Below, piece by piece: positions 1-6,903 of a DNA stretch of 8,579 nt; position 1 is the stretch's first letter, and each line of letters begins with the position of its first letter. The notes under the pieces are model-generated. The model did no database searches and was not told the origin of the DNA. It saw only the letters and a list, made by a program, of their open reading frames with translations. The DNA is taken from the NCBI GenBank assembly GCA_050184225.1, contig JBFXAN010000232.1:1-8579 (forward strand). The letters are read 5' to 3'. Source of the stretch: JBFXAN01 sp050184225. Lineage in GTDB: Bacteria; Chloroflexota; Dehalococcoidia; CAUJGQ01. Made by a program: the position numbers and the translations under genes.

Positions 1-114
1 GCACGCAAGGCGGTTTAGCGGGAAAACCTCTCCACACCTACCTATACCTGCGGATCATTCGCCATCTTACGCAGATCCTATGATGCGAAGGGAGGTCGAT
101 TCAAGGGCAGATGG
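1..114. other. Left-edge stretch without a secure gene; possible remnant of a dihydroorotate dehydrogenase
   Basis: This tract lies downstream of the narB-like gene and outside repeat element A, and looks less GC-rich than the rest. On the plus strand, the frame opening at base 3 runs 26 codons to a TGA at 81-83. It encodes GGLAGKPL followed about eight residues later by IIRHL. That resembles the GGLSGRPL...IIRRL stretch near the C-terminal end of class 2 dihydroorotate dehydrogenases, with one extra residue between the blocks. The PIIGVGGI block that should follow in that family is not seen after the stop. It could be the eroded 3' end of a pyrD gene entering from the left, or coincidence. 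No promoter, terminator or RNA gene was recognised here. Confidence 0.2.
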
Positions 115-281
115 CCCTCACCCCCGACCCCTCTCCCGCCGAGCGGGAGAGGGGAGCCTCACGGAACCGATGCTCCCAACTTGGTCGAATGGTACGGGTG
201 GCGCGATGGGTGATACTGGCACCCTCGTGCCGATCAGTCTCCTCTCTCCCAGGATTGGGAGAGAGGACGAGGGTGTTGGCC
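115..281. repeat. Intergenic inverted-repeat element, copy A
   Basis: Two mutually inverted arms flank a core of about 80 bases. The left arm opens with GGCCCTCACCCCCGA and carries a perfect 12-bp hairpin (128-139 with 143-154, loop CGA). The right arm is a diverged inverse of it, with a 12-bp hairpin (240-251 with 256-267, loop GGAT), and ends in GGCC. The core contains GTGATACTGGCA near 212, also found in copy B, and the sequence just after the left hairpin (AGCCTCACG) recurs in copy D. The element begins 8 bases past the narB-like stop codon. No T-run follows the hairpins in the direction of transcription, so it is not a textbook intrinsic terminator. It resembles paired REP/BIME-type elements or a non-coding miniature transposon. 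Confidence 0.8.
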
Positions 282-289
282 GCACACAC

Positions 290-2401
290 TCACGCCGGCT
301 CCACGCACACCGCTGCAAATTTCAGCTCCGGCTCTTTGGAGCGAGGGTCAATCGTTTCGCTGGTGGTAAGGTTGACGACGCTGCGCTCGTTCCAGAGGGA
401 ACCCCAGTGGAAGGGGGCGAAGACGGTGCCGGGGCGGATCGCTTTGGAGAGGCGGGCTGAGAGCTCGGCTGTTCCTCGGCGCGAGCGAACCCGCACCGCC
501 TGACCATTGCGGATGCCAAGGGCGCGGGCATCCTGTTCGTGGATCTCTAGGAACGGCGCGGAGACGCTCTTGTTCAGCTTCGCAACCTTGCCGGTGCGGG
601 TGCGGGTGTGCCATTGGTCCTTCACCCGGCCGGTGGTGAGCACGAGCGGGAACTCGGCCGTGACCGGGTCGGCCGTCGGCCGGTATTCGGGGACATGGAA
701 GCGGGCGCGGCCGTCGGCCGTGGGAAAGGCGCCCATGCTAAAGAGTCGCTCCGTGCCTCGCCGCGTGCCTTCGGGACAGGGCCACTGGACGCCGCCGGTC
801 TCGCGCAGCAGGCGATAATCGACCCCGGTGATGTCGAGGTCGCGGCTGCGGGTCATCTCGCGGTATTCGAGGAAGATCTCCTCGGCGCTCGCGTAGTTGA
901 AGGCGTGACCGAAACCGAGCGCCTCCGCGATGCAGCAGATGATCTGCCAGTCGGCCAGCGCCTCGCCGGGAGGATTTCCCGCCCGTTCAAGCAGGCAGAT
1001 GCGCCGCTCGCTGTTCGTCATCGTGCCCTCCCGCTCGGACCATTGAGCGGCGGGCAGGATCAGGTCGGCGAGCGCCGTCGTCTCGGTCGGGTGATATGGA
1101 TCCTGGACGACGACGAGCCCTGCCTTCGCAAAGGCGGCCCTGACTCGCTTCTGGTTGGGGAGGGAGACGAGCGGATTGGTCCCGGCGATCCAGAGCACCT
1201 TGATCTTCTCTTGTTCCAGCGCCTCCACCATCTCCATCGCCGTGAGGCCCGGCCGCGGCGAGATCGAGTCTGGGGGCAGTCCCCACGCGGCTTCGGTTGC
1301 GGCGCGGTCGCAGGCGTTCGCCACGAGGCGATGGCCGGGAAGCGTCGTGGCCAGTCCGCCGGCCTCGCGCCCGCCCATCGCGTTCGGCTGGCCGGTGAGG
1401 GAGAAGGGGCCGGTTCCCAGTTTGCCGATGTTGCCGGTGGCGAGGGAGAGATTGATCAACGCGAGGTTCTTGTCGACGCCCGATGTGCTCTGATTGACAC
1501 CCATCGACCAGAAGCTGAGCGCGCGCCCGTTGGTGGCGAAGATCCGCGCGGCATCGACGATCCGCTGGGCCGGGATGCCGGTGACATCTTCGACCAGTTC
1601 CGCCTGGAAGCGGGAGAGCACGGCCCGCAGTTCTTCCCAGCCGGTTGTGTGTGCGGCGATGTAGGCGCCGTCCAGGCCGCCGAAGAGTGCCGTCTCGTAC
1701 AGCAGCGCGTTGAGCAGCGGCACATCCGCACCCGGCTTCACGGCGAGGTGGATGTCCGCGATCTTGGCCGTCTCGGTTTCGCGCGGGTCAATCACGATCA
1801 CCTTGACCCGGTCGCCGCCCGCCCGCTTCCGTGCCTTCACCCGGTTGAACAGGATCGGATGGCACGCCTCCATGTTGGCGCCGGCGATCAGGATCGTGTC
1901 GGCCTGCTCGATGTCGGCGTAGGCGGCGGGTGGTGAGTCCTTGCCCAGCGCGAGGTTGTAGGCGGCGACGGCGCTCGCCATGCACAGCCGCGAGTTGGTG
2001 TCCTGATTGTTGGTGCCGATAAAACCCTTGGCGATCTTGCCGAAGAGGTAGTAGTCCTCGGTGAGCAGCTGACCGGAGCCGTAGAGCATGATCGAATCCG
2101 GGCCGTGCGTGGCGACAGCATCACGGATCGCCCCCGCCATCTGCCCGATCGCGGCGTCCCAACTGACACGGCGGGCAGTGCCGGTTTCCCGGTCACGCGC
2201 GAGCGGATAGGCGAGCCGGTCCTCGGTGATCAGCACCGGCGCGAGTAGCGCCCCCTTGGCGCAGAGTTTGCCCGCGTTGACGCTGTGGGTTGGGTCGCCC
2301 TCGACCTGGGTGACGACACCGTTCTGGGCGCGGATACGGAGGCCGCACCCAGTCCCACAGTAGGGACAGATTGACCGTTTCCACTCGCCTTCACCGCCCA
2401 T
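290..2401 (-). CDS. narB: Assimilatory nitrate reductase, molybdopterin catalytic subunit (NarB-like)
   Basis: Predicted cytoplasmic enzyme reducing nitrate to nitrite with a Mo-bis-MGD cofactor and one [4Fe-4S] cluster. The 703-residue protein begins with the cluster motif CPYCGTGCG (Cys12, Cys15, Cys19) and the fourth ligand in KLCAKG (Cys47). SRLCMASAV supplies the likely molybdenum-ligand Cys140. Further family signatures are MGVNQSTSGVDKNLA (300-314), TGQPNAMGGRE (336-346) and the C-terminal cofactor-binding domain starting at TGRVKDQWHTRT (590-601). There is no twin-arginine signal peptide, which argues for the assimilatory rather than periplasmic Nap type. The length matches cyanobacterial ferredoxin-dependent NarB, and the C-terminal [2Fe-2S] domain of the longer NADH-linked NasA proteins is absent, so ferredoxin or flavodoxin is the probable donor (inference). 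The ATG overlaps the narK stop in TGATG and has AGGTG a few bases upstream, indicating translational coupling. A formate dehydrogenase-like oxidoreductase is the main alternative, but the transporter and nirA context argues against it. Confidence 0.93.
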   Translation of the reverse strand: MGGEGEWKRSICPYCGTGCGLRIRAQNGVVTQVEGDPTHSVNAGKLCAKGALLAPVLITEDRLAYPLARDRETGTARRVSWDAAIGQMAGAIRDAVATHGPDSIMLYGSGQLLTEDYYLFGKIAKGFIGTNNQDTNSRLCMASAVAAYNLALGKDSPPAAYADIEQADTILIAGANMEACHPILFNRVKARKRAGGDRVKVIVIDPRETETAKIADIHLAVKPGADVPLLNALLYETALFGGLDGAYIAAHTTGWEELRAVLSRFQAELVEDVTGIPAQRIVDAARIFATNGRALSFWSMGVNQSTSGVDKNLALINLSLATGNIGKLGTGPFSLTGQPNAMGGREAGGLATTLPGHRLVANACDRAATEAAWGLPPDSISPRPGLTAMEMVEALEQEKIKVLWIAGTNPLVSLPNQKRVRAAFAKAGLVVVQDPYHPTETTALADLILPAAQWSEREGTMTNSERRICLLERAGNPPGEALADWQIICCIAEALGFGHAFNYASAEEIFLEYREMTRSRDLDITGVDYRLLRETGGVQWPCPEGTRRGTERLFSMGAFPTADGRARFHVPEYRPTADPVTAEFPLVLTTGRVKDQWHTRTRTGKVAKLNKSVSAPFLEIHEQDARALGIRNGQAVRVRSRRGTAELSARLSKAIRPGTVFAPFHWGSLWNERSVVNLTTSETIDPRSKEPELKFAAVCVEPA

Positions 2402-3669
2402 CAGTCACCTGCCTCCGCGAGCCGGGGCGTGGCATGCAATGCGGGCAGCGCCCGACTCAGGCCGGTGCGGGCGGCGCTGCCGGTTGGCGCCCAGGTGCCG
2501 CGCCAGCCGCGCTGCGCCACGATCAGCGCCGCCAATGTCAGCAGCGCTCCCACGGTAAAGACGAGGAAACCGGTCGCGTAGGTGCCGGTGCGGTCGTAGA
2601 GCGAACCAAGCAGGAAAGGCAGCAGGAAGCCGCCGACGCCGCCGGCCGCGCCCACGAGGCCCGTGACCGTGCCGATGTCGTTGGGGAAGCGCAGTGGAAC
2701 CAGTTGGAAGACAGCGCCGTTGCCCATGCCGAAGACGGCCATGATGGCGATGAGCAACGGAATCATGATCGCAAGCGCCGGCAGGGTGGCGACGCCAAGC
2801 ATCAGCAGCGCGATCAGACCGAGCAGCGTCAGCAGCAGGCGGATGCCGCCGAAGCGGTCGGAGAGGTAACCGCCAACGGGACGGGCAAAACTGGCGGCGA
2901 AGACACAGAGGGCCGTGAGGTCGCCCGCCTGCACCCGGCTGAGATCGTACTGTTCGCGCAGAAAGATCGCCAGATAGCCGCCGAGGCCAACAAAGCCGCC
3001 GAAGGTGACGGCGTACATCACCGCGAACCAGCCGGTGTCGGCCTGGCCGAGCACGCGGCCGTACTGCTTCAATCCGAACGCGCGCGGCGTTCTGGGCGAA
3101 TCCTTCGCCAGCAGGATGAAGGCGGCCAGCGTGCAGAGGATCGGGATCAGCGCCAGGCCAAACACTGCCTCCCAGCCGAACTCACGCGCCAGCCGCGGCG
3201 CGAACAGGGAGGCGAGCACCGTGCCGCTGTTCCCCGCGCCGGCGATGCCCATCGCCAGCCCCTGATGCTCCGGCGGATACCAGCGGCTCGCCAGCGGCAG
3301 CGCCACGGCGAAGCTGGCGCCGGCCACGCCGAGCAGCAGGCCGGTGAGCATCACCGTCGAGAACGAATCCGCGAAGCGCCAGCCGATCAGCAGCGGAATC
3401 GTCGTCAGCGCCAGCCCGACGATGCCGACCCGCCGCCCGCCGAAGCGGTCGCCCAGCGGTCCCAGAATCAGGCGGAAGAACGACCCGGCGAGGATCGGCG
3501 TCGCCGTCATCAGCCCCTTCTCGGTGCCGCTGAGACCGAAGTCGGCGGCAATGAAGTTGCCGAGGGCGCCGAGCAGCGTCCAGACCATGAAACTGACGTC
3601 GAAGTAGATAAAACTCGCCGCCAGCGTCGGCCGGTTACCGCTCCTCAGGAATGCGTTGAGATGACTCAT
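2401..3669 (-). CDS. narK: Nitrate/nitrite transporter of the NNP family (major facilitator superfamily)
   Basis: Inner-membrane protein of 422 residues, predicted to import nitrate. It has about 12 hydrophobic segments, from roughly residue 15 to 385. The facilitator motif RLILGPLGDRFGGRR (66-80) follows TM2, and its counterpart FARPVGGYLSDRFGG (261-275) lies in the second half. Arg66 and Arg263 fall where the two substrate-binding arginines of E. coli NarK lie. The two glycine-rich nitrate signatures are present: GIAGAGNSGT (141-150), and GMGNGAVFQLVPLRFP (314-329) continuing to VGAAGGVGG (339-347). The C-terminal tail of about 35 residues after TM12 is hydrophilic and not recognised. The start is the ATG at 3669; its only ribosome-site candidate, TTAGGTAG, lies in the edge of element B. 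The stop codon overlaps the narB-like ATG by one base, so the two are almost certainly co-translated. Confidence 0.93.
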   Translation of the reverse strand: MSHLNAFLRSGNRPTLAASFIYFDVSFMVWTLLGALGNFIAADFGLSGTEKGLMTATPILAGSFFRLILGPLGDRFGGRRVGIVGLALTTIPLLIGWRFADSFSTVMLTGLLLGVAGASFAVALPLASRWYPPEHQGLAMGIAGAGNSGTVLASLFAPRLAREFGWEAVFGLALIPILCTLAAFILLAKDSPRTPRAFGLKQYGRVLGQADTGWFAVMYAVTFGGFVGLGGYLAIFLREQYDLSRVQAGDLTALCVFAASFARPVGGYLSDRFGGIRLLLTLLGLIALLMLGVATLPALAIMIPLLIAIMAVFGMGNGAVFQLVPLRFPNDIGTVTGLVGAAGGVGGFLLPFLLGSLYDRTGTYATGFLVFTVGALLTLAALIVAQRGWRGTWAPTGSAARTGLSRALPALHATPRLAEAGD

Positions 3670-3673
3670 GGGC

Positions 3674-3831
3674 TACCTAACCCCCCGACCCCCTTCCCTC
3701 GCAGGGAAGGGGGAGTACGCACTCGCGGTGGTCGAACGAGTGTCGTCGACGTCGCCCAACGTGATACTGGCATCCTCGGTCGACGAGGACTCCCCCTTCC
3801 CTGCGAGGGAAGGGGGCCGGGGGGTTAGGTA
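3674..3831. repeat. Intergenic inverted-repeat element, copy B (most regular copy; overlaps the nirA 3' end)
   Basis: The arms are about 43 bases and nearly perfect inverses: I see one mismatch between 3674-3715 and 3790-3831. Each begins or ends with TACCTAACCCCCC and contains an 11-bp hairpin (3689-3699 with 3703-3713; 3792-3802 with 3806-3816, 3-base loops). The core of about 75 bases carries GTGATACTGGCATCCTCG, matching copy A at 17 of 18 positions. This copy uses CCCCCTTCCCT hairpins instead of the CCCCTCTCCCG of A and D, so it is a distinct subtype. Its right edge contains the TAA stop of nirA and the last codons before it. Its left edge lies 4 bases from the narK ATG. Transcribed through, the two arms could also pair with each other into one very long stem between nirA and narK. 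Confidence 0.88.
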
Positions 3832-5318
3832 ACCGGAACCGGTTCGCGCCGCTGAATCACCGGAATCAGCAACTCTGGCAACTCCTCGAACGTCACGTTG
3901 TCGTGCGTCTTTTCCGCGAGGCGGCCGTCATGGCCCATCTGCCCGCCCTGGAAGACGTCGGCGGCGTCGTGGATCGTGCCGTCGCGGCGGACCCGCGCCG
4001 CCTGGAGGCCGACATCGCCGATGTGATGCTGGCCGCAGGCATGGGGACAACCGGACATTTGCAAACGGAAGCGCGTATCGGGATTGAGGTCGGGTAGTTG
4101 CTGCGCCAGCGTCCGTGCCAATGCGAGGCCGCGTCCCTTCGTGTCGATCAGCGAGAAGTGGCAGAAGTCATTGCCGGTGCAGGTCACGAGGCCGCGCACG
4201 ATCGGATGCGGCGCCGGGCTCAATTCCTGCAGGAGCGGCTCGCACAGGAGGGTGTCGATCCGCTCTTTGCGCACATGCGGAATCAACACGTTCTGGTCGG
4301 CGGTGAGGCGCAGTTCGCCCGCACCATACTCCTCCGCCAGCCGCGCGAGTTCCTTCATCTGGCCACCGGTGATCCGGCCAACGGGCACATTTAGTCCGAC
4401 GTACATGCGGCCGTCGTGCCACTGCTGGTGGACGCCGATGTGATCGCCGCCGTGACTGCGTACTTCATCCTGCCCCGCCGGCGGCAGCGACCGGCCGAGA
4501 TAGGACTCGACTTCCGCTCGGAAGTGCGGCACGCCCCACTCGCGCAGCAGTACCTTCAGGCGGGCCTGAAGCCGGGAGTCGCGCGGGCCGTGATCGCGGA
4601 AGACTTCGAGGACTCGGCAGGCGATGTCGACGACCTCATTCGGCCGGACGAAGGCGTCCATTGGCTCGCCGAGATGCGGCTCCTTGCCGCCGAGGGCACC
4701 ACCGATCCAGACGTTGAAGCCGACCGTTCCGTCCACGGCCGTCGCCGGCGTGAAGCCGAGGTCGTTCGCCTGGGCGTGACCGCAATCCTGGCGGCAGCCC
4801 GTGACGGAGATGTTGAACTTGCGCGGCAGGTTGCTGTATTCACGCCGGTTGAGGATCGCCTCTTGCAGCGCGTAGGTCAGCGACGACGCATCCAGCACCT
4901 CGTCGGGATCGAGTCCGGCGATCGGACAGCCGACGTAGTTGCGGACGTTGTCCATCCCCGACTGCTGCGACGTCAGCCCGACCATGCGCAGCCGCTCGAA
5001 CAGCGACGGCACCTGTTCGATCGTGATCCAGCGCAACTGAATGCTCTGACGGGTGGTGAGGTCGGCCATGTTGCGGCCGAGGCAGGTGGTGAGATTGCCC
5101 AGTTCGCGCATCTGCGTGCTGGTGATGATGCCGTTGGGGATGCGCAGGCGAACCATGAAGTAGCCCGGTGTCGGTTTGCGCCGAAAGACGCCGTACCACT
5201 TCAGCCGCTCGAAGTCATCGTCCGGAATCGCGTGATACCCCTCGGCGGCGAAGCGCGCGAGGTCATCGATCACGTCAAGGCCATCTCTCTCGGCCTTGAT
5301 CGCTTCAATCTTGTTCAT
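3825..5318 (-). CDS. nirA: Ferredoxin-type nitrite reductase (sirohaem, [4Fe-4S])
   Basis: Predicted cytoplasmic six-electron reductase converting nitrite to ammonium. The 497-residue protein has the duplicated ferredoxin-like plus sirohaem-domain layout of the nitrite/sulfite reductase family. The first half shows GVFRRKPTPGYFMVRLRIPNG (43-63, quoted in part from a conserved block), LTTRQSIQLRWI (87-98), SGMDNVRN (120-127) and FNISVTGCRQDCGH (168-181). The cluster and sirohaem ligands are TCTGNDFC (Cys380, Cys386) and SGCPHACGQ (Cys424, Cys428), the expected C-x5-C then C-x3-C. SGMDNVRN and the neighbouring block favour nitrite over sulfite as substrate; because no sulfite reductase is seen nearby, a role on sulfite cannot be excluded. 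The reading frame is open to 5426, but the ATG at 5318 is chosen because GGGAG lies 8 bases upstream and the protein then begins as in homologues. The stop codon lies inside element B. A 166-base leader free of repeats precedes the gene and may hold its own promoter. Confidence 0.92.
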   Translation of the reverse strand: MNKIEAIKAERDGLDVIDDLARFAAEGYHAIPDDDFERLKWYGVFRRKPTPGYFMVRLRIPNGIITSTQMRELGNLTTCLGRNMADLTTRQSIQLRWITIEQVPSLFERLRMVGLTSQQSGMDNVRNYVGCPIAGLDPDEVLDASSLTYALQEAILNRREYSNLPRKFNISVTGCRQDCGHAQANDLGFTPATAVDGTVGFNVWIGGALGGKEPHLGEPMDAFVRPNEVVDIACRVLEVFRDHGPRDSRLQARLKVLLREWGVPHFRAEVESYLGRSLPPAGQDEVRSHGGDHIGVHQQWHDGRMYVGLNVPVGRITGGQMKELARLAEEYGAGELRLTADQNVLIPHVRKERIDTLLCEPLLQELSPAPHPIVRGLVTCTGNDFCHFSLIDTKGRGLALARTLAQQLPDLNPDTRFRLQMSGCPHACGQHHIGDVGLQAARVRRDGTIHDAADVFQGGQMGHDGRLAEKTHDNVTFEELPELLIPVIQRREPVPVT

Positions 5319-5484
5319 CCACCGTTCTCCCAAGCACCATGAGTGGTTACTTAGGACGCTATAGATGGCGGATGACCGTTCTGTTCTGCTTGTGTGTTGC
5401 TCCGGCGAAAGAACGATGCCCGACATGCGACCGATGTGCGGCGGCTGTGGCGCCGTTGTGTGACGCGGATGTGACGGCGGAAGC
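5319..5484 (-). promoter_or_regulatory. Upstream leader of nirA, possible separate promoter for the nitrate genes
   Basis: This is the only long non-repeat, non-coding stretch between genes, located where transcription would pass from sulfate to nitrate genes. GGGAG at 5327-5331 is a good ribosome site for nirA. On the plus strand, TGTGACGCGGATGTGAC (5459-5475) is a direct repeat of TGTGAC spaced 11 bases apart, about one helical turn, which could be an activator site. A TATAGC hexamer on the minus strand near 5360 is a possible -10 box, but no convincing -35 box lies 17 bases before it. I recognise no riboswitch, T-box or sigma-54 (-24/-12) promoter. Promoter function is inferred from position and remains weak. 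Confidence 0.3.
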
Positions 5485-5654
5485 GGCCCTCACCCCCGGC
5501 CCCTCTCCCGTCGCGACGGGAGAGGGGCGCCGAACTCAACCGCGAACGCCAACACGCACCCTGGCGCGGTCCGGCCGATCGATAAACTGGTGCTCATGGC
5601 CAGATCAGCCTCCCCTCGCCCGCCGTGGCGGGCGAGGGGTCGGGGGTGAGGGAC
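5485..5654. repeat. Intergenic inverted-repeat element, copy C
   Basis: The left arm starts GGCCCTCACCCCCGG and continues into a perfect palindrome with 14-bp half-sites and no loop (5500-5513 with 5514-5527). The right arm has a 13-bp hairpin (5612-5624 with 5627-5639, loop GT) followed by CGGGGGTGAGGG. The two arms are inverse of each other, but their inner hairpins differ: CCCCTCTCCCGTCG on the left and CCCCTCGCCCGCC on the right. Each stays fully self-complementary despite the difference, which looks like compensatory change. The core contains CACGCACC and CCGATCG, which recur in copy D at a similar spacing. It ends 3 bases from the sat stop codon. Confidence 0.82.
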
Positions 5655-5657
5655 GTT

Positions 5658-6824
5658 CTACGCCGGCGTCGCCTGCATCGCCTCGATCAAGACGGCGGCG
5701 ACCTCCGGGCGGCTGAACTCCGGCGGCGGCTTCTGGCCGCTGGAGAGCAACTCGCGCACCTTCGTGCCCGAGAGGGTGACGTGCTCCTCCGGCGTGTGGG
5801 GACAGGTCTTGGTCGAGGCCATCCCCTCGCAGCGGCGGCAATAGAAGGTGTGATCGAAGAAGAGCGGCGTGATGCCGAGGGCGGCGGCGTCGAACTCGTC
5901 GAAGATGCGCTGCGCGTCGTACGTGCCGTAGTAGTTGCCGACGCCGGCGTGGTCGCGGCCGACGATGAAGTGCGAGCAGCCGTAGTTCTTGCGGATTAGC
6001 GCGTGGAAGATCGCTTCCCGCGGCCCGCCGTAGCGCATCGCCGAGGGGTTGACGGCGAGGACCACGCGATCGGCGGGGTAGTAGCGTTCCAGCAACACCT
6101 CATAACAGCGCATCCGCACATCGGCGGGGATGTCGTCGCTCTTCGTCTCGCCGACGAGCGGGTGGAGCAGCAGCCCATCGACGGTCTCCAGCGCCGCCTT
6201 CTGGATGTACTCATGCGCGCGGTGCACCGGGTTTCGCGTCTGGAAGCCGACCACCCGCCGCCAGCCGCGCCGGTCGAATTCCGCCCGCGTTTGCACTGGG
6301 TCGAGCCGGTACGGGGCGAAGTTGTCGTGTGGCGGGCGGCGAAAGACGTTCACTGGCCCGGCGACCAGCACCTCGCCCTGCCGGTAGAGCGCCGCCACGC
6401 CGGGATGGGCGTCCTCGTCCGTGCGATAGACGCGACGTGCCTCCTCCTGCTGGTCATAGCCGAACGTCTCGGTGACCGTCAGGATCGCCAGCGGTAGTCC
6501 GGCTTCGTCGGTGAGGAGCACATCACCGCCCTCGGGCAATGACCGCGCCACCTCGGCGGAGACGGCGAGCGTCACCGGGATCGACCAGGGCAGGCCGGAG
6601 GTGAGATGCATCTCGCGCACCACCGACTGATAGTCCGCCGGACCCATGAAACCGGTCAGCGGACTGAACCCGCCGATCGCGATCATTTCCAGGTCTGAGA
6701 GCGTGCGTTCGGCGAGCTGAATGCTGGGTAGTGTCTGCGCGCGCTCCTCCAGCGCGCGGGCATCGTCGTCGGCGGCCAGCCGGTTGACCAGCGTGCCGCC
6801 ATGGGGAGGGATCAGGTTGCTCAT
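5658..6824 (-). CDS. sat: ATP sulfurylase (sulfate adenylyltransferase), single-chain Sat type
   Basis: Catalyses ATP plus sulfate to adenosine 5'-phosphosulfate (APS) and pyrophosphate, the first step of sulfate assimilation, in the cytoplasm. The 388-residue protein contains the N-terminal GGFSPLTGFMG (51-61), the ATP/sulfate-binding QTRNPVHRAHE (195-205) and GRDHAG (289-294). A C-terminal metal-type cluster of Cys329, Cys332, Cys341 and His343 is followed by SGTKVRELLSSG (352-363). This is the homo-oligomeric Sat family, not the CysD/CysN heterodimer, and the length is typical of stand-alone bacterial Sat without a fused kinase domain. The frame is open to 6926, which would overlap cysC. 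The ATG at 6824 is preferred because GAGGT lies 6-7 bases upstream and the protein then starts MSNLIPPHGG as is usual for the family. Because the enzyme is reversible, a dissimilatory role is possible in principle, but cysC and cysH alongside indicate assimilation. Confidence 0.95.
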   Translation of the reverse strand: MSNLIPPHGGTLVNRLAADDDARALEERAQTLPSIQLAERTLSDLEMIAIGGFSPLTGFMGPADYQSVVREMHLTSGLPWSIPVTLAVSAEVARSLPEGGDVLLTDEAGLPLAILTVTETFGYDQQEEARRVYRTDEDAHPGVAALYRQGEVLVAGPVNVFRRPPHDNFAPYRLDPVQTRAEFDRRGWRRVVGFQTRNPVHRAHEYIQKAALETVDGLLLHPLVGETKSDDIPADVRMRCYEVLLERYYPADRVVLAVNPSAMRYGGPREAIFHALIRKNYGCSHFIVGRDHAGVGNYYGTYDAQRIFDEFDAAALGITPLFFDHTFYCRRCEGMASTKTCPHTPEEHVTLSGTKVRELLSSGQKPPPEFSRPEVAAVLIEAMQATPA

Positions 6825-6903
6825 GCGGGAACCTCGTGGGTGGGGATCAGGAGTAGAGAATGAGAGGTCAGGCGTCGGGCGTGGCACCGGCCGCGTGTCA
6901 CTG

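Noticed and set aside
128..154. Hairpins of the repeat elements as intrinsic terminators
   Set aside because: The stems are strong, but none is followed by a T-rich tract in the direction of transcription, and similar hairpins lie in pairs between probably co-transcribed genes.
608..1936. Long plus-strand open frame of 442 codons antisense to the nitrate reductase gene
   Set aside because: It is a GC-driven shadow: composition is rich in Arg/Gly/Asp with no recognisable domain, and the opposite strand encodes a complete enzyme with all its motifs.
2371..3828. Plus-strand open frame of 485 codons antisense to narK
   Set aside because: The translation is a low-complexity run of Gln, Arg, Glu and Ala as expected for the reverse complement of a hydrophobic membrane protein, and it also runs through repeat element B.
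4416..5342. Plus-strand open frame of 308 codons antisense to nirA
   Set aside because: No recognisable family motifs; it mirrors the conserved nirA coding sequence.
5319..5426. Longer nirA N-terminus of 36 extra residues
   Set aside because: The ATG at 5318 has GGGAG 8 bases upstream and gives the normal NirA start; the extension has no family similarity.
5416..5463. Small plus-strand frame of 15 codons with a CGGC motif in the nirA leader
   Set aside because: It has no clear ribosome site and is too short to judge; the cysteines can be explained by TGT/TGC-rich sequence.
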